NCBI RefSeq assembly: GCF_030929555.1
Contig: NZ_JAVFVT010000016.1
Location: forward strand, 1-64,000
Length of the DNA: 64,000 bases
Source: Paenibacillus sp. LHD-117
GTDB lineage: Bacteria > Bacillota > Bacilli > Paenibacillales > Paenibacillaceae
Direction of reading: 5' to 3'
Positions 26,554 to 34,465 of this stretch are shown here, piece after piece (position 1 is the first letter of the stretch; each line of letters starts with the position of its first letter). The translations under genes were made by a program, and so were the position numbers. The notes beneath the pieces were generated by a model, which searched no databases, was not told the origin of the DNA, and saw only the letters and a program-made list of their open reading frames with translations.

Positions 26554-27969
26554 ATGTCTCACACGAAAGCGGCCGATGCGACATGGCGCGGCATTCCGGG
26601 CCATTATTACGATTGGACTAAGACGCTCCAGCCGGAGTCTCATTATATCCACGACTATAGCAAGACGCTGACGATGAAGCTGGCTATGGCGGTCCCGGAT
26701 TTGAGGGGAGGCTCCCGCGTCTTCTGCACATTCGAGCAGGCGCTTCGATATGTGGAGGAAACGGATCGCCTTACGCGAGGCATACCGAAAATCATCTATC
26801 TGGTCGGCTGGCAATACAACGGTCACGACGACAAATATCCGGCATGGGATGAAGTGAACGTCCATCTGAAGAGACCGCAGGACGCGACCGCCAGAGACAG
26901 TTATCTGTGGCTCGTCGATGAAGCGAGGAAACATAATACAACGATCAGCGTCCATGCCAATATGACAGACGCTTACGATGACAGTCCTTATTGGGATTTG
27001 TATTTGGAGCATGACGCGATTGCCCGCAATGAAGACGGCACATGGAAGCAAATCGGCGTTTATAACGACAGGGCGGCGTATCACATTTGTCCCAAAATGG
27101 AATGGGAAAGCGGACTTGCTGTTCATCGCATCGAGAAGCTGATCTCGCTTCTGGAGCTGGATAAGGTCGGAACGGTCCATCTCGACGCCTATTTCCCGAG
27201 ATTCAACGCCTATTACGATATTTCGGAAACGGAAGAATCTTCTTATATGCGCAGGACGATCCGGTATTTCCGGCAGTGCGGCATCGATGTCACAAGCGAA
27301 AATTTGACCCATCTTAGGGATGACCCTTTTATCGGACTGCAAGCATGGAGCTGGGTGTTCGACGTGGCGGATGAGAAACGAATGATCGGAATGCCGGCTC
27401 CGCTAGTAAGCGGAGGGGTCATTCGGGATTATACCGTGCCAGGCATTCCGTTCCGTCACGATTTGGCTTTTCTATTCGGGGCGAGCATGCACGGAGAAGA
27501 TGTTTATTTGGATAGCGAGCTTCAGAAGCCGCGCGATCAATGGCATGATCTTTTTTTAGAGAAATTTTGCCTGAACGCGCTGCACGGGCAATATTTGAAC
27601 CGTCTCGACCGCATCCGGATCGAAGGAGAAGGAGATGGCAGGGTGATGCATTTCTCCGGCGGCCACGAAGTCCGGTTAAGTGACCGTTCCGTCCGCAAGG
27701 GCGGCAGGCTGCTGCGCGAAGGTGACGATTTGCTGCTGCCAGCTCAGTGGCGCGACGGACGGGAGCTGATCGCTTATAGCAAGCTGGGTTATACGGCCAA
27801 GACATGGTCGCTGCCGGCGGAATGGAGCGGCGTGGAAGCAGTTGACTTGCGCCGGATTATGGCGGATGGCTTGAAAGAAATGTGGCTTCGACTGCCCGTG
27901 GAAGGCGGTGTGCTCGAGCTGTCGCTGGAACCGGGAGCGGCCGTGTCGATTATTCCTTCCGTGAAATAA
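26554..27969 (+). CDS. GH101-like glycosidase, cytoplasmic
   Basis: A 471-residue barrel protein resembling the catalytic core of GH101 endo-alpha-N-acetylgalactosaminidases: IIYLVGWQYNGHDDKYPAWDEVN near 77-100. The probable nucleophile is Asp 211 in TVHLDAYFP and the acid/base Glu 249 in VTSENLTH. It lacks the many extra domains and the signal of secreted GH101 enzymes and ends in a short beta domain. It may release a disaccharide such as Gal-GalNAc from an imported conjugate, or act as an exo-enzyme. This assignment rests on motif memory and is less sure than those for GH35 or GH109. GGGAGAG stands 8 bases before the ATG, and the GH110-like pair follows. Confidence 0.65.
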   Translation: MSHTKAADATWRGIPGHYYDWTKTLQPESHYIHDYSKTLTMKLAMAVPDLRGGSRVFCTFEQALRYVEETDRLTRGIPKIIYLVGWQYNGHDDKYPAWDEVNVHLKRPQDATARDSYLWLVDEARKHNTTISVHANMTDAYDDSPYWDLYLEHDAIARNEDGTWKQIGVYNDRAAYHICPKMEWESGLAVHRIEKLISLLELDKVGTVHLDAYFPRFNAYYDISETEESSYMRRTIRYFRQCGIDVTSENLTHLRDDPFIGLQAWSWVFDVADEKRMIGMPAPLVSGGVIRDYTVPGIPFRHDLAFLFGASMHGEDVYLDSELQKPRDQWHDLFLEKFCLNALHGQYLNRLDRIRIEGEGDGRVMHFSGGHEVRLSDRSVRKGGRLLREGDDLLLPAQWRDGRELIAYSKLGYTAKTWSLPAEWSGVEAVDLRRIMADGLKEMWLRLPVEGGVLELSLEPGAAVSIIPSVK

Positions 27970-28027
27970 ATAGGGACGAGGACAGCGAGTTGGAAGGAAT
28001 GTGCGAAATGAGAGGAGAAAGAGGTAA

Positions 28028-29740
28028 ATGAAGCAATCATTCATCAGGGCGACAGAGTTTGGAGCCGTGCCGGATACTGGGGAAGACAGCACAGAAGCGG
28101 TGCGGAAGGCGATAGCCTACTGCCGGGAGAACGGTATCGGCAAGCTTGTATTCGAGCGCGGAAGATACGACTTCAAGCATCCGACTTTCCTGGATCAGTA
28201 CGACAAGGTGATGAAACAAGGCGTGCACATGGATTTAGGGCAGTCTTCCGATCAGAAGGTTATTGCGTTCGAACTGGAGGATATGGATCATTTTGAATGG
28301 GACGGGGGGTTAGCGAGCTTCGTGTTTCACGGGTTGGCTCAGCCATTCGCGTTCGTGCGGTGCCGGGGGCTATTGCTGCACCGGTTTACGGTGGATTGGG
28401 AACGGCCGCTCTTCTCGGTTGGAACAGTACGGTCGACAGATGGCAGCAGCGCGGAGATCGAGCTTTTGGAAGGAAATGAAGTGGATGGGGCTGTTCCTGT
28501 CGCAGCCTTGATTAACTACGATCCCGCCTCTAAATACCCGTTAATTGGAAGCGTAGAATCTTTCAGCCAGATCGAACGGACGGAACAGTCCGCCCCGAAT
28601 CGATTGAAGCTCTTTTATTCGAAGCCTCAGTCCATGGAGCCGGGCATGCATCTCTTGCTGAGGCATGTGCTGAATTACCGGATGGGCATCTTGCTGTACG
28701 AGTGCGAGCAGGTTCGGGTCCGCGACGTGACGCTGCATTATACGCCTGGTATGGGCATTATCGGGCATCGCTGCGAAGGGTTGGAGTTCGTTAGACTTTC
28801 GGTTAAGCCTAGCAAAGGAAGGATTCTGTCCACGAATACGGATGCCACCCATTTCATCAGCTGCAAGGGACATATCGCATTCGACGAATGTTATTTCGAG
28901 GGTATGGGAGACGATGCGGTCAATGTCCATGGCTTTTATTACAAGCCGGTTCGGAAGATCGACGAGTATACGGTGGAAGCTGAAGCGAACGTGGAAATCC
29001 ATGCGCAATCGGAGAAAACCGACTATCCGGATATCGGGGACCGAATTGAATGGGTGAGTAGGGGGACGATGGAGCCGTTCGCCGAGGGTGAGGTGGTTGA
29101 TGTACGTATGAAAGAAGGGGGCATCCTGCAGATCAGGTTCCGGAACCCCGTTCCGGATTTCTTGATGGCATCCGGCCTCATGGCGAACGCAACGAGATCG
29201 GCCTCTCTATCGATTGCTAATTGTACGGTTCGCAACAATCGGGCACGCGCATTCCTTGTCCAGACGCGCAATGTTCGAATTGAAAACTGTACGCTCGATC
29301 ATTGCACGGGTACGGCCATTCATGTCACTTGCTCCATTCATTGGTACGAGAGTTTAACCGTTAGCGATGTTACGATCCGCAACAACGTATTCCGCGGCTG
29401 CGGCTTCGGAGCGGGTACGATTGGCGGGGCGGGTGTCATGGTGATCAGCGCGGAATGCGACACGCCGACCGCTTACGTGCAGCGGAACATTCGATTTGAA
29501 GATAATGTCGTATACGGCCGGCAAGGGCTAGGTATCTCAATTCAATCAGCGGAAGGCGTCACCATCGAAAAAAACAGGTTTATGGATTGCCATCCGATCG
29601 CTGTCATTGATCGTGCGAATGAGGTGGCATTCGAAAACAATGAATACGGCTCCGGCGGCGGAGTGATCGTCGTAGGGAGAGAAATCGCTGAAGGGGCCAT
29701 AACACTGGGGGATGAACATTGTCGCATCGTATTGAAATAA
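28028..29740 (+). CDS. GH110-like alpha-1,3-galactosidase (copy 1)
   Basis: A 570-residue right-handed beta-helix protein (opening ATEFGAVPDTGEDSTEAVRK). It matches GH110, the family of alpha-1,3-galactosidases that remove the blood-group B or alpha-Gal epitope. Asp 272 in STNTDATHF and Asp 295/296 in GMGDDAVNVHG are 23 and 24 residues apart, the spacing I recall for the GH110 acid and two bases. There is no signal peptide. GAGGAGAAAGAGG precedes the ATG. The next gene starts inside its last codons, so the two are coupled. Confidence 0.75.
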   Translation: MKQSFIRATEFGAVPDTGEDSTEAVRKAIAYCRENGIGKLVFERGRYDFKHPTFLDQYDKVMKQGVHMDLGQSSDQKVIAFELEDMDHFEWDGGLASFVFHGLAQPFAFVRCRGLLLHRFTVDWERPLFSVGTVRSTDGSSAEIELLEGNEVDGAVPVAALINYDPASKYPLIGSVESFSQIERTEQSAPNRLKLFYSKPQSMEPGMHLLLRHVLNYRMGILLYECEQVRVRDVTLHYTPGMGIIGHRCEGLEFVRLSVKPSKGRILSTNTDATHFISCKGHIAFDECYFEGMGDDAVNVHGFYYKPVRKIDEYTVEAEANVEIHAQSEKTDYPDIGDRIEWVSRGTMEPFAEGEVVDVRMKEGGILQIRFRNPVPDFLMASGLMANATRSASLSIANCTVRNNRARAFLVQTRNVRIENCTLDHCTGTAIHVTCSIHWYESLTVSDVTIRNNVFRGCGFGAGTIGGAGVMVISAECDTPTAYVQRNIRFEDNVVYGRQGLGISIQSAEGVTIEKNRFMDCHPIAVIDRANEVAFENNEYGSGGGVIVVGREIAEGAITLGDEHCRIVLK

Positions 29741-31527
29741 AGGAAGACGGGCTGCCGGAAATATTCAGGGTAACGGATTATGGGGCGGTGCCTGACAGTG
29801 GCAAAGACGCGACGATGGCGGTTAAACGTACGATTGCCGCTGCATCCGCGGCAAAGGGCGCGGCGATTATCGAATTTCCGAAGGGCCGGTATGATCTCTA
29901 CCCCGACGAAGCAGAGAAGGCGCTTTACTACGTATCCAATACAGCGAGCGAGGCAGAACATCCCGATCCGGTCAAAACAATCGGGTTGCTTATTAAAGGC
30001 GCAAGCCGACTGCGGGTAGAAGGGAACGGATCGCTTCTACTGTTCCACGGCAAAATGACCCCGTTTGTGCTTGATGGCTGCAACGACGCTGAAATTACGA
30101 ATCTGGAAGTTGATTTCGCCCGGCCGACTATGTCCGAGATGCGGGTCGATGCCGCAGGCGACAGCAGCTGGGACGTCACGGTTCATCCGGAATCCCGCTA
30201 TGCCCTGCAAGAGGGCCGATTGTTCTGGATCGGAGAGGACTGGAGTTATCGGTCAGGCCCGGCACAAGCATTCGATCCGGCTGTCAACCGAACGTGGAGG
30301 GTACCGAACCCCGTCACGCTCGCCGATGATGTGGAGGAGCTGGAGCCAGGCAAGCTGCGTCTGCGATTTGCAGAAGCTCCGGCAACGAAGGTTGGCTGCG
30401 TGTACCAAATGCGCGACGGAATCCGGGATCAGGTCGGCACGCTGCTGATCGGCTGTCGGAACGTCACGCTTCGCAACGTATGGTACAAGTACATGCACGG
30501 ACTTGGCATCGTGGGACAATTCAGTGAGAACGTGAGGCTGGAGAAGCTGCGTCTAGCACCGGATCCGGAGAGCGGAAGGACGGCTGCCGCGTTCGCCGAC
30601 TTCGTCCACCTATCCGGCTTGAAGGGTGTCGTCTCCATCTCGGACTGCCTATTCGAGGGCGCCCATGACGATGCGATCAACGTTCATGGAACACATCTCA
30701 GAATCGTGGGCGTGGAAGGCGGCAATCGGCTGCGGCTGCGGTTCATGCATCATCAAAGCTACGGGTTCAACGCGTTTCGCGAGGGGGATGAGGTCGATTT
30801 CGTCAGCGTCGCCCGCCTGACGGCTTACGCGACCCGCCGGGTCACGTCCGCCCAGCGACTTGGCCTGAGGGAGATGGAGATCGAGCTAGACGCTCCCGTG
30901 CCGGATGGAATCGAAGAAGGAGATGTCATCGAGAACGTCACTTGGACGCCGGAGGTGTACGTTCGAGGCAATGTCTTCAGGCGGATACCGACCCGAGGCG
31001 TACTCGTTACGACGCGCCGGAAGGTCGAAATCGAGCGCAACCGGTTCGAAGGATTGGGGATGAGCGCAATCCTGATCGCCGACGATGCCGGGAGCTGGTT
31101 CGAATCCGGCATGGTTCGAGACGTCCGGATATGGAACAACGACTTCGTCGGCTGCGGCGGGGGCAGCGAACCCGTTATTTACATTCATCCGGAAAATACG
31201 GATGTCGCATGGGAACATCCCGTTCACTTCAACATCGCCGTATTGGAGAACCGGTTCGAATGGGCGGGAACATCAGTCGTGGAAGCCAAGAGTACATGCA
31301 ATCTTGTCATCATGCAGAACAAGATAGATTGCCGGACGGCTGCAACAGCACTTGCGGGCCGGCCGCTTGAGCTCATTCGGCTGCACGCGTGCAGCGGCGT
31401 CGCCATTGCCGGCAATTGGATCGTCGGACATAGTCCCGCGTCGGTTGCGGCCGCCTCGATGGAGACAGAGCAGCTTATGATGGAGGAAGGGTTCGTCTAT
31501 GACGCAGGGGGAGGGATTGGCGTATGA
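29719..31527 (+). CDS. GH110-like glycosidase (copy 2)
   Basis: A 602-residue homologue of the preceding protein, opening RVTDYGAVPDSGKDATMAVK. It keeps the presumed catalytic triad with identical spacing: Asp 294 in FADFVHLSG and Asp 317/318 in GAHDDAINVHG. Sequence elsewhere is well diverged, so this is an old duplication, perhaps for a different linkage or branch. It starts at TTG 29719, 22 bases inside the upstream gene, with GGGGGA as its ribosome site. There is no signal peptide. Its stop overlaps a small downstream reading frame by ATGA. Confidence 0.75.
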   Translation: MSHRIEIKEDGLPEIFRVTDYGAVPDSGKDATMAVKRTIAAASAAKGAAIIEFPKGRYDLYPDEAEKALYYVSNTASEAEHPDPVKTIGLLIKGASRLRVEGNGSLLLFHGKMTPFVLDGCNDAEITNLEVDFARPTMSEMRVDAAGDSSWDVTVHPESRYALQEGRLFWIGEDWSYRSGPAQAFDPAVNRTWRVPNPVTLADDVEELEPGKLRLRFAEAPATKVGCVYQMRDGIRDQVGTLLIGCRNVTLRNVWYKYMHGLGIVGQFSENVRLEKLRLAPDPESGRTAAAFADFVHLSGLKGVVSISDCLFEGAHDDAINVHGTHLRIVGVEGGNRLRLRFMHHQSYGFNAFREGDEVDFVSVARLTAYATRRVTSAQRLGLREMEIELDAPVPDGIEEGDVIENVTWTPEVYVRGNVFRRIPTRGVLVTTRRKVEIERNRFEGLGMSAILIADDAGSWFESGMVRDVRIWNNDFVGCGGGSEPVIYIHPENTDVAWEHPVHFNIAVLENRFEWAGTSVVEAKSTCNLVIMQNKIDCRTAATALAGRPLELIRLHACSGVAIAGNWIVGHSPASVAAASMETEQLMMEEGFVYDAGGGIGV

Positions 31528-31698
31528 GCGAAGCGATGAGCTATCGCGAAGACGGGACTGAATACGTATTTCCGTCAACATTTCCCTCACGGCGCAAGAG
31601 TAATACGTCTCCAAGAGGGAGAATCCGGGTTCGATACTTGGCTTAGGCTTTGGACCGGGGAGAAGATCGAGCAGAACGGACCCAATCATCATGTATAG
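31524..31698 (+). pseudogene. Small coupled gene with an apparent +1 frameshift
   Basis: ATG 31524 overlaps the stop of the GH110-like gene and opens a 40-codon frame that ends at 31646. From about 31567 the frame one base further on reads more like protein (YFRQHFPHGARVIRL, then GFDTWLRLWTGEK and NGPNHHV) and ends at TAG 31698. Joining the two near 31566 gives one product of about 57 residues. I do not recognise the family. It is either a small gene with a one-base insertion, a sequence error, or a +1 frameshifted gene. Confidence 0.4.
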
Positions 31699-31702
31699 AA
31701 AA

Positions 31703-31745
31703 GAACAATCGCCGGCGATCAGAACGATTGCCGGCGATTATTCGT
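31703..31745. terminator. Bidirectional terminator
   Basis: Perfect arms AATCGCCGGC / GCCGGCGATT (31707-31716 and 31730-31739), with AT-rich flanks on both sides, between the plus-strand glycosidase operon and the minus-strand gene at 31751. Confidence 0.75.
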
Positions 31746-31750
31746 AAGTA

Positions 31751-32056
31751 TTAAGCTGTCACCTGGAATTTGATCGTTTCGATGGGGCCTTTGTTGCCTT
31801 CCGTGTCAATCGCGTATACATCGATGTTGTACGTCCGGATCGGCGCCTCCCAAGGGATAGGATAAGACCAAAGGAAAGTGCCGTCTTCTTGCTTCTTCAT
31901 CACATCGAAAATGCCGTAATCCGAGATGCGGACAAACGATTTGTCGATCGTTCGACCCTCTTGCACCTTGTCAAACTGTACTTTTAGCGATGCCCGCTCC
32001 CCGCGTTTCCCGGTATTCGACCCCAAATCGGCTTTTACTACGTAAGACATTTGCAT
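31751..32056 (-). CDS. Small unknown protein, co-regulated with the GH5 gene
   Basis: Not recognised. About 101 residues from ATG 32056, which has GAGAGG 9 bases upstream; an ATG at 32065 is too close to that site. The alternating hydrophobic pattern and the ending YNIDVYAIDTEGNKGPIETIKFQV suggest a single immunoglobulin- or fibronectin-like beta-sandwich. There is no signal peptide and no membrane segment. It has a promoter of its own, near-perfect, with an operator nearly identical to that of the GH5 gene 15.6 kb away. This is the best clue to its role, perhaps as a partner or binding module for that enzyme. Confidence 0.6.
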   Translation of the reverse strand: MQMSYVVKADLGSNTGKRGERASLKVQFDKVQEGRTIDKSFVRISDYGIFDVMKKQEDGTFLWSYPIPWEAPIRTYNIDVYAIDTEGNKGPIETIKFQVTA

Positions 32057-32081
32057 ATTGCACATCCTCTCGTTTTATTAG

Positions 32082-32127
32082 ACTGACTAGTCAGTTCAAT
32101 TGTATTCGTTCTGGGTTTTGTTGTCAA
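32082..32127 (-). promoter_or_regulatory. Consensus promoter with ACTGACTAGTCAGT operator
   Basis: On the minus strand TTGACA (32122-32127), a 17-bp spacer and TACAAT (32099-32104) are followed three bases later by ACTGACTAGTCAGT (32082-32095), a perfect 14-bp palindrome at the expected start point. It matches 13 of 14 positions at 16456-16469. Confidence 0.8.
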
Positions 32128-32254
32128 TATACAAATTCAAATGTCAATTCCGAAGATAGATCAACATTACCGGAAGGAAGGAGAGGTTCCGGCATTTGAT
32201 CTCCGTTATGATGGGTCTATCGGCAGCAAACCACAATAACGGAGGGGAACGAAC

Positions 32255-32992
32255 ATGACGAATGCGGTAATTTCGCAAGAAGAGGTCGGGTTTTATAAGC
32301 AAAACGGCTACATGCTCCATAAGAAACAACTGTTCGGCAAGGAGAAATTGAACGAGCTGAGCGCCATCTTCGAAGAGCAGTGGGAGCTGGTCGGCAGGAA
32401 GCTGAACAGCGAGCTGGATACGCCGCATTTCCGCGACGCGCGCCTGCTCAAATTTTTGCTTAGCGACGAAGTGCTTGATTTGGTGGAACCGATTATCGGG
32501 CCGAACATCGGATTATGGTCCAGCCATTTCATTTGCAAGGAGCCACTGGTCGGAAAACAAACGCCGTGGCATGAAGATTCCGCATATTGGAACGGCCGGC
32601 TCAACCGGTTCGACAAGATCGTGACGGTCTGGCTCGCGATCGACCGCAGCTGGGAGGAGAACGGCTGCATGCGCGTCATTCCGGGGACACATGCGGGCGG
32701 ATTTTCCGAATACGAGGAAGTGGATGGCAATCAGAATATTTTCGGAACGGAAATCAAACAGATCGATGGTTCTAAAGCGGTTTACTTCGAGCTTGAGCCG
32801 GGCGAGTGCTCCCTGCATGATTCCCGCATTATCCATGGCGCTGCGCCGAACAATAGCCCGTATCGCCGCTGCGGATATACGATGAGGTATTTCTCGACGG
32901 AAGCCAAGGTCATCGAGGAGAAAAATCGAGGACACAAGGTATGGCTGGCAAGGGGAAAGGATCTAGCCGGAAGCAACTTTGTAAACGTATAA
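32255..32992 (+). CDS. Phytanoyl-CoA dioxygenase family protein (copy 1)
   Basis: A 245-residue Fe(II)/2-oxoglutarate oxygenase of the PhyH family. The HxD half of the iron triad is in TPWHEDSAYW near 107-116, the distal His in DSRIIHGAAPNNS near 190-202, and an Arg for 2-oxoglutarate follows in RCGYTMRYF. It hydroxylates an unknown small molecule in the cytoplasm. GGAGGGG precedes ATG 32255 by 7 bases. An AraC gene follows 33 bases later on the same strand, and a similar PhyH/AraC pairing recurs at 41917-43730. Confidence 0.85.
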   Translation: MTNAVISQEEVGFYKQNGYMLHKKQLFGKEKLNELSAIFEEQWELVGRKLNSELDTPHFRDARLLKFLLSDEVLDLVEPIIGPNIGLWSSHFICKEPLVGKQTPWHEDSAYWNGRLNRFDKIVTVWLAIDRSWEENGCMRVIPGTHAGGFSEYEEVDGNQNIFGTEIKQIDGSKAVYFELEPGECSLHDSRIIHGAAPNNSPYRRCGYTMRYFSTEAKVIEEKNRGHKVWLARGKDLAGSNFVNV

Positions 32993-33025
32993 TAGGAGCA
33001 AAGAGGCTAAAAGGGGGAAGAGAAG

Positions 33026-33871
33026 ATGATGAACGGATCGCCCGAGCGTCTGCTCGGCAGCAATTATCTGACCTTGTCTTCCCAGTATCGGCTATTTAAG
33101 CATGTCATCAGTGACAAGATCGACACCCATTGGCATGATTTTTTTGAAATGGGCTGCATCGTCTCCGGAATGGGCTGGCATATCGTAAACGGGCAGCCCT
33201 TCCGTCTTCAGCCGGGCATGGTATTCTTGCTGACGCCGGCGGATTTCCATGAGCTGTACCCGGATGAAGGACAGACGATCGAGCTGTTCGATTTTATTTT
33301 CGACGATTCCTTTATAAGGCCGGCCATTCACGAATCCCTCTTCGGTCATTCAGGTCTATTCCTTCATACGTTCGAAGGAGAGGGAGCCCGCCGATTGGAA
33401 GCAGAATTTAGCACGATCTGGGACGAAACGCAGCATTGGCAATTCGGGAGCGACATTGTCGTACAAGGCAGCTTCGAGCGAATTCTCGTTCATCTGGCCA
33501 GGCAGCTCGGGGCGAACCGTTCGGATGACAAGGCAGGGCTCAAAGAAACGATCCAGCCTTCCATACGGAAGGCGCTATTGTATATCCAGCATCACTTCCG
33601 CGAGCCGGTTACGCTTGCCGTCGCCGCGGATTACGCGGGACTTTCGGCCAATTATTTCAGCGAATGTTTCCGCAAGCAAGTCGGTCTCTCTTATCAAGAA
33701 TATTTGAACGACAGGCGATTGCAATTTGCCTCCGCGCTTCTTCGTAGCAGCGAACTGCCCGTAACGGAGGTTTGTTTTGCCGCCGGCTTTAATACGATCC
33801 CGCACTTCGACCGGGTATTCAAACGGAAGTTCGGCTCCTCGCCGAGAGAATACCGGAAGCAGAGAGGATAG
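33026..33871 (+). CDS. AraC-family regulator with cupin sensor
   Basis: A 281-residue regulator. The N-terminal cupin part includes DTHWHDFFEMGCIVSG near 30-45 and FRLQPGMVFLLTPADFHEL. The C-terminal double HTH reads LAVAADYAGLSANYFSECFRK, then VTEVCFAAGFNTIPHFDRVFKRKFG at about 195-270. It is probably co-transcribed with the dioxygenase upstream and likely controls it or the sugar island. A strong terminator follows. Confidence 0.85.
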   Translation: MMNGSPERLLGSNYLTLSSQYRLFKHVISDKIDTHWHDFFEMGCIVSGMGWHIVNGQPFRLQPGMVFLLTPADFHELYPDEGQTIELFDFIFDDSFIRPAIHESLFGHSGLFLHTFEGEGARRLEAEFSTIWDETQHWQFGSDIVVQGSFERILVHLARQLGANRSDDKAGLKETIQPSIRKALLYIQHHFREPVTLAVAADYAGLSANYFSECFRKQVGLSYQEYLNDRRLQFASALLRSSELPVTEVCFAAGFNTIPHFDRVFKRKFGSSPREYRKQRG

Positions 33872-33918
33872 GCTGTATTGACAGTGATTTTGTTATTTTT
33901 TTGAGTAAAAAGCCGATT

Positions 33919-33949
33919 AGAGCTATCCTGCTGCAGGATAGCTCTTTTC
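33919..33949 (+). terminator. Terminator after the PhyH-AraC pair
   Basis: Perfect 12-bp arms AGAGCTATCCTG / CAGGATAGCTCT with a 3-base loop, then TTT. An outer GCCGA/TCGGC pairing extends it. Confidence 0.85.
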
Positions 33950-34048
33950 GGCATGCTCTGCGTATGACGACGGTTGTTTGTCCGTTTCCAACGCGCAAGA
34001 ACGTTCATATTCTATTGTAATTTGCAGTTGGAAAGGCGGGAATGTGAC

Positions 34049-34432
34049 ATGTCAGCCCATAGAAAAGAAGAAGCCGGAAACAGCCTAGCGTTCAGAACGC
34101 CGGTCGGCGGACAATCCTTGCAGGCAGGCGAAAGCATGAATCTGACGGAGGATTTCCCAAACGGCGTTAACGTCCGTCCGTATCAAGCCATCCGAATCGC
34201 GGGGGGGAGCCGAACCTCTTCGGAAGGCAATGTTACGTTGAGCATTATTATGACCATCAAGCGGGAGAGGTTTGTGACATTGGACACGATCGAAGTTTCC
34301 CCGGGTCAAGCTTTTAACAACGTGTACCAAGTTCCGGGACTGGGAATCGAAATTTTGGCGAAAGCCGACATGCACCCTGGTCCCGCTACGATTGATGTTG
34401 CGGTATTCGGCTATAACCCTGAACGGAAATGA
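34049..34432 (+). CDS. Unknown beta-rich protein of 127 residues
   Basis: Not recognised. ATG 34049 follows AAGGCGGG by about 7 bases, while an in-frame ATG at 33974 has no site. The product is soluble and has no signal. Alternating strands (NVTLSIIMTIKRERFVTLDTI, then the FNNVYQVPGLGIEIL turn and ATIDVAVFGY) suggest one beta-sandwich. It stands between a terminator and a convergent serine hydrolase gene, apparently monocistronic. Confidence 0.55.
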   Translation: MSAHRKEEAGNSLAFRTPVGGQSLQAGESMNLTEDFPNGVNVRPYQAIRIAGGSRTSSEGNVTLSIIMTIKRERFVTLDTIEVSPGQAFNNVYQVPGLGIEILAKADMHPGPATIDVAVFGYNPERK

Positions 34433-34465
34433 TGCAAATAACAAAAAATCGCATGCTTGCTTCGC

